Assembly (NCBI GenBank): GCA_022496205.1
Contig: WTXD01000184.1
Location: forward strand, 1-20,200
DNA from: Gloeopeniophorella convolvens
Taxonomy: Eukaryota > Basidiomycota > Agaricomycetes > Russulales
Length of the DNA: 20,200 nt
Direction: 5' to 3'
Part shown: positions 20,031-20,200 of the stretch, one piece after another
Layout: the number at the start of each line of letters is the position of its first letter
How positions within the stretch are numbered: the stretch's first letter is position 1
Position numbers and translations under genes: made by a program
The notes under the pieces: model-generated
The model's input: only the letters and a program-made list of their open reading frames with translations
What the model was told of the DNA's origin: nothing
Databases searched by the model: none

Positions 20031-20200
20031 GGTGCTGTGTTGCGGCGGGAGGGCGAGATGGGAGGGGAGATGCTGGGAGAATAAGTGAGGTTATATATAT
20101 ATGTACCTGGCACTGGCAGGGCTGATAGGATGGCACAGGGTCGTCGGAGAGCAATGCGGGTGACGAACAGAGCGGGAAGATGCGCGTGGGCCGGCCGCAC
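20031..20200. other. Upstream region of the right-edge gene
   Basis: This stretch is purine-rich on the plus strand close to the start codon and contains the TATA element at 20092-20102. Nothing else is recognisable before the window ends. Confidence 0.5.
20092..20102 (-). promoter_or_regulatory. TATA box of the right-edge gene
   Basis: An alternating TA tract (ATATATATATA on the minus strand) lies about 62-72 nt upstream of the start codon at 20030. That spacing suits a TATA box with a short leader, the best core-promoter candidate in the window. A simple TA microsatellite is the alternative. Confidence 0.55.

Overview
The window looks like nuclear DNA from a basidiomycete fungus, most likely an Agaricomycete. 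It has many short GT-AG introns (49 to 66 nt, often with a CTRAC/CTAAC branch site 10-25 nt before the acceptor), no operon-like spacing, and protein types I associate with that group. I rebuilt the gene models by hand from splice signals, reading-frame closure and recalled family conservation. No similarity search was run.

Layout. (1) At the left edge, on the minus strand, is the 5' part of a Kelch-repeat gene of the KLHDC4 / yeast Kel3 type; nine exons are visible and the gene runs off the window. (2) A 979-bp divergent intergenic region follows, with a G-quadruplex-type motif beside the next gene. (3) Three plus-strand genes lie head to tail between about 2.2 and 10.8 kb. Gene A (12 exons, 1399 aa) resembles a DDE transposase of the CACTA/Plavaka type. 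Gene B (4 exons, 275 aa) is a coiled-coil protein. Gene C (6 exons, 411 aa) is a helical protein with a Ser/Thr-rich N-terminus, a basic nuclear-localisation-like motif and an acidic tail. In all three the spliced exons sum to an exact multiple of three with no internal stop, so none looks like a decayed relic. (4) A 2.5-kb region without a convincing gene. (5) A minus-strand NmrA-like NAD(P)-binding-fold gene (4 exons, 291 aa). (6) A 4.9-kb gene-poor region with small repeats. (7) At the right edge, a minus-strand gene for a short Ser/Arg/Pro/Gln-rich fungal protein with a TATA box.

The kelch, NmrA-like and right-edge genes look like ordinary chromosomal genes. The A-B-C block is the candidate for an undescribed system: a transposase-like gene with two same-strand companions that could form a multi-gene DNA transposon or a domesticated derivative. 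I found no terminal inverted repeats or target-site duplication by eye, so its mobile status is an inference. No tRNA, rRNA or CRISPR feature was found.
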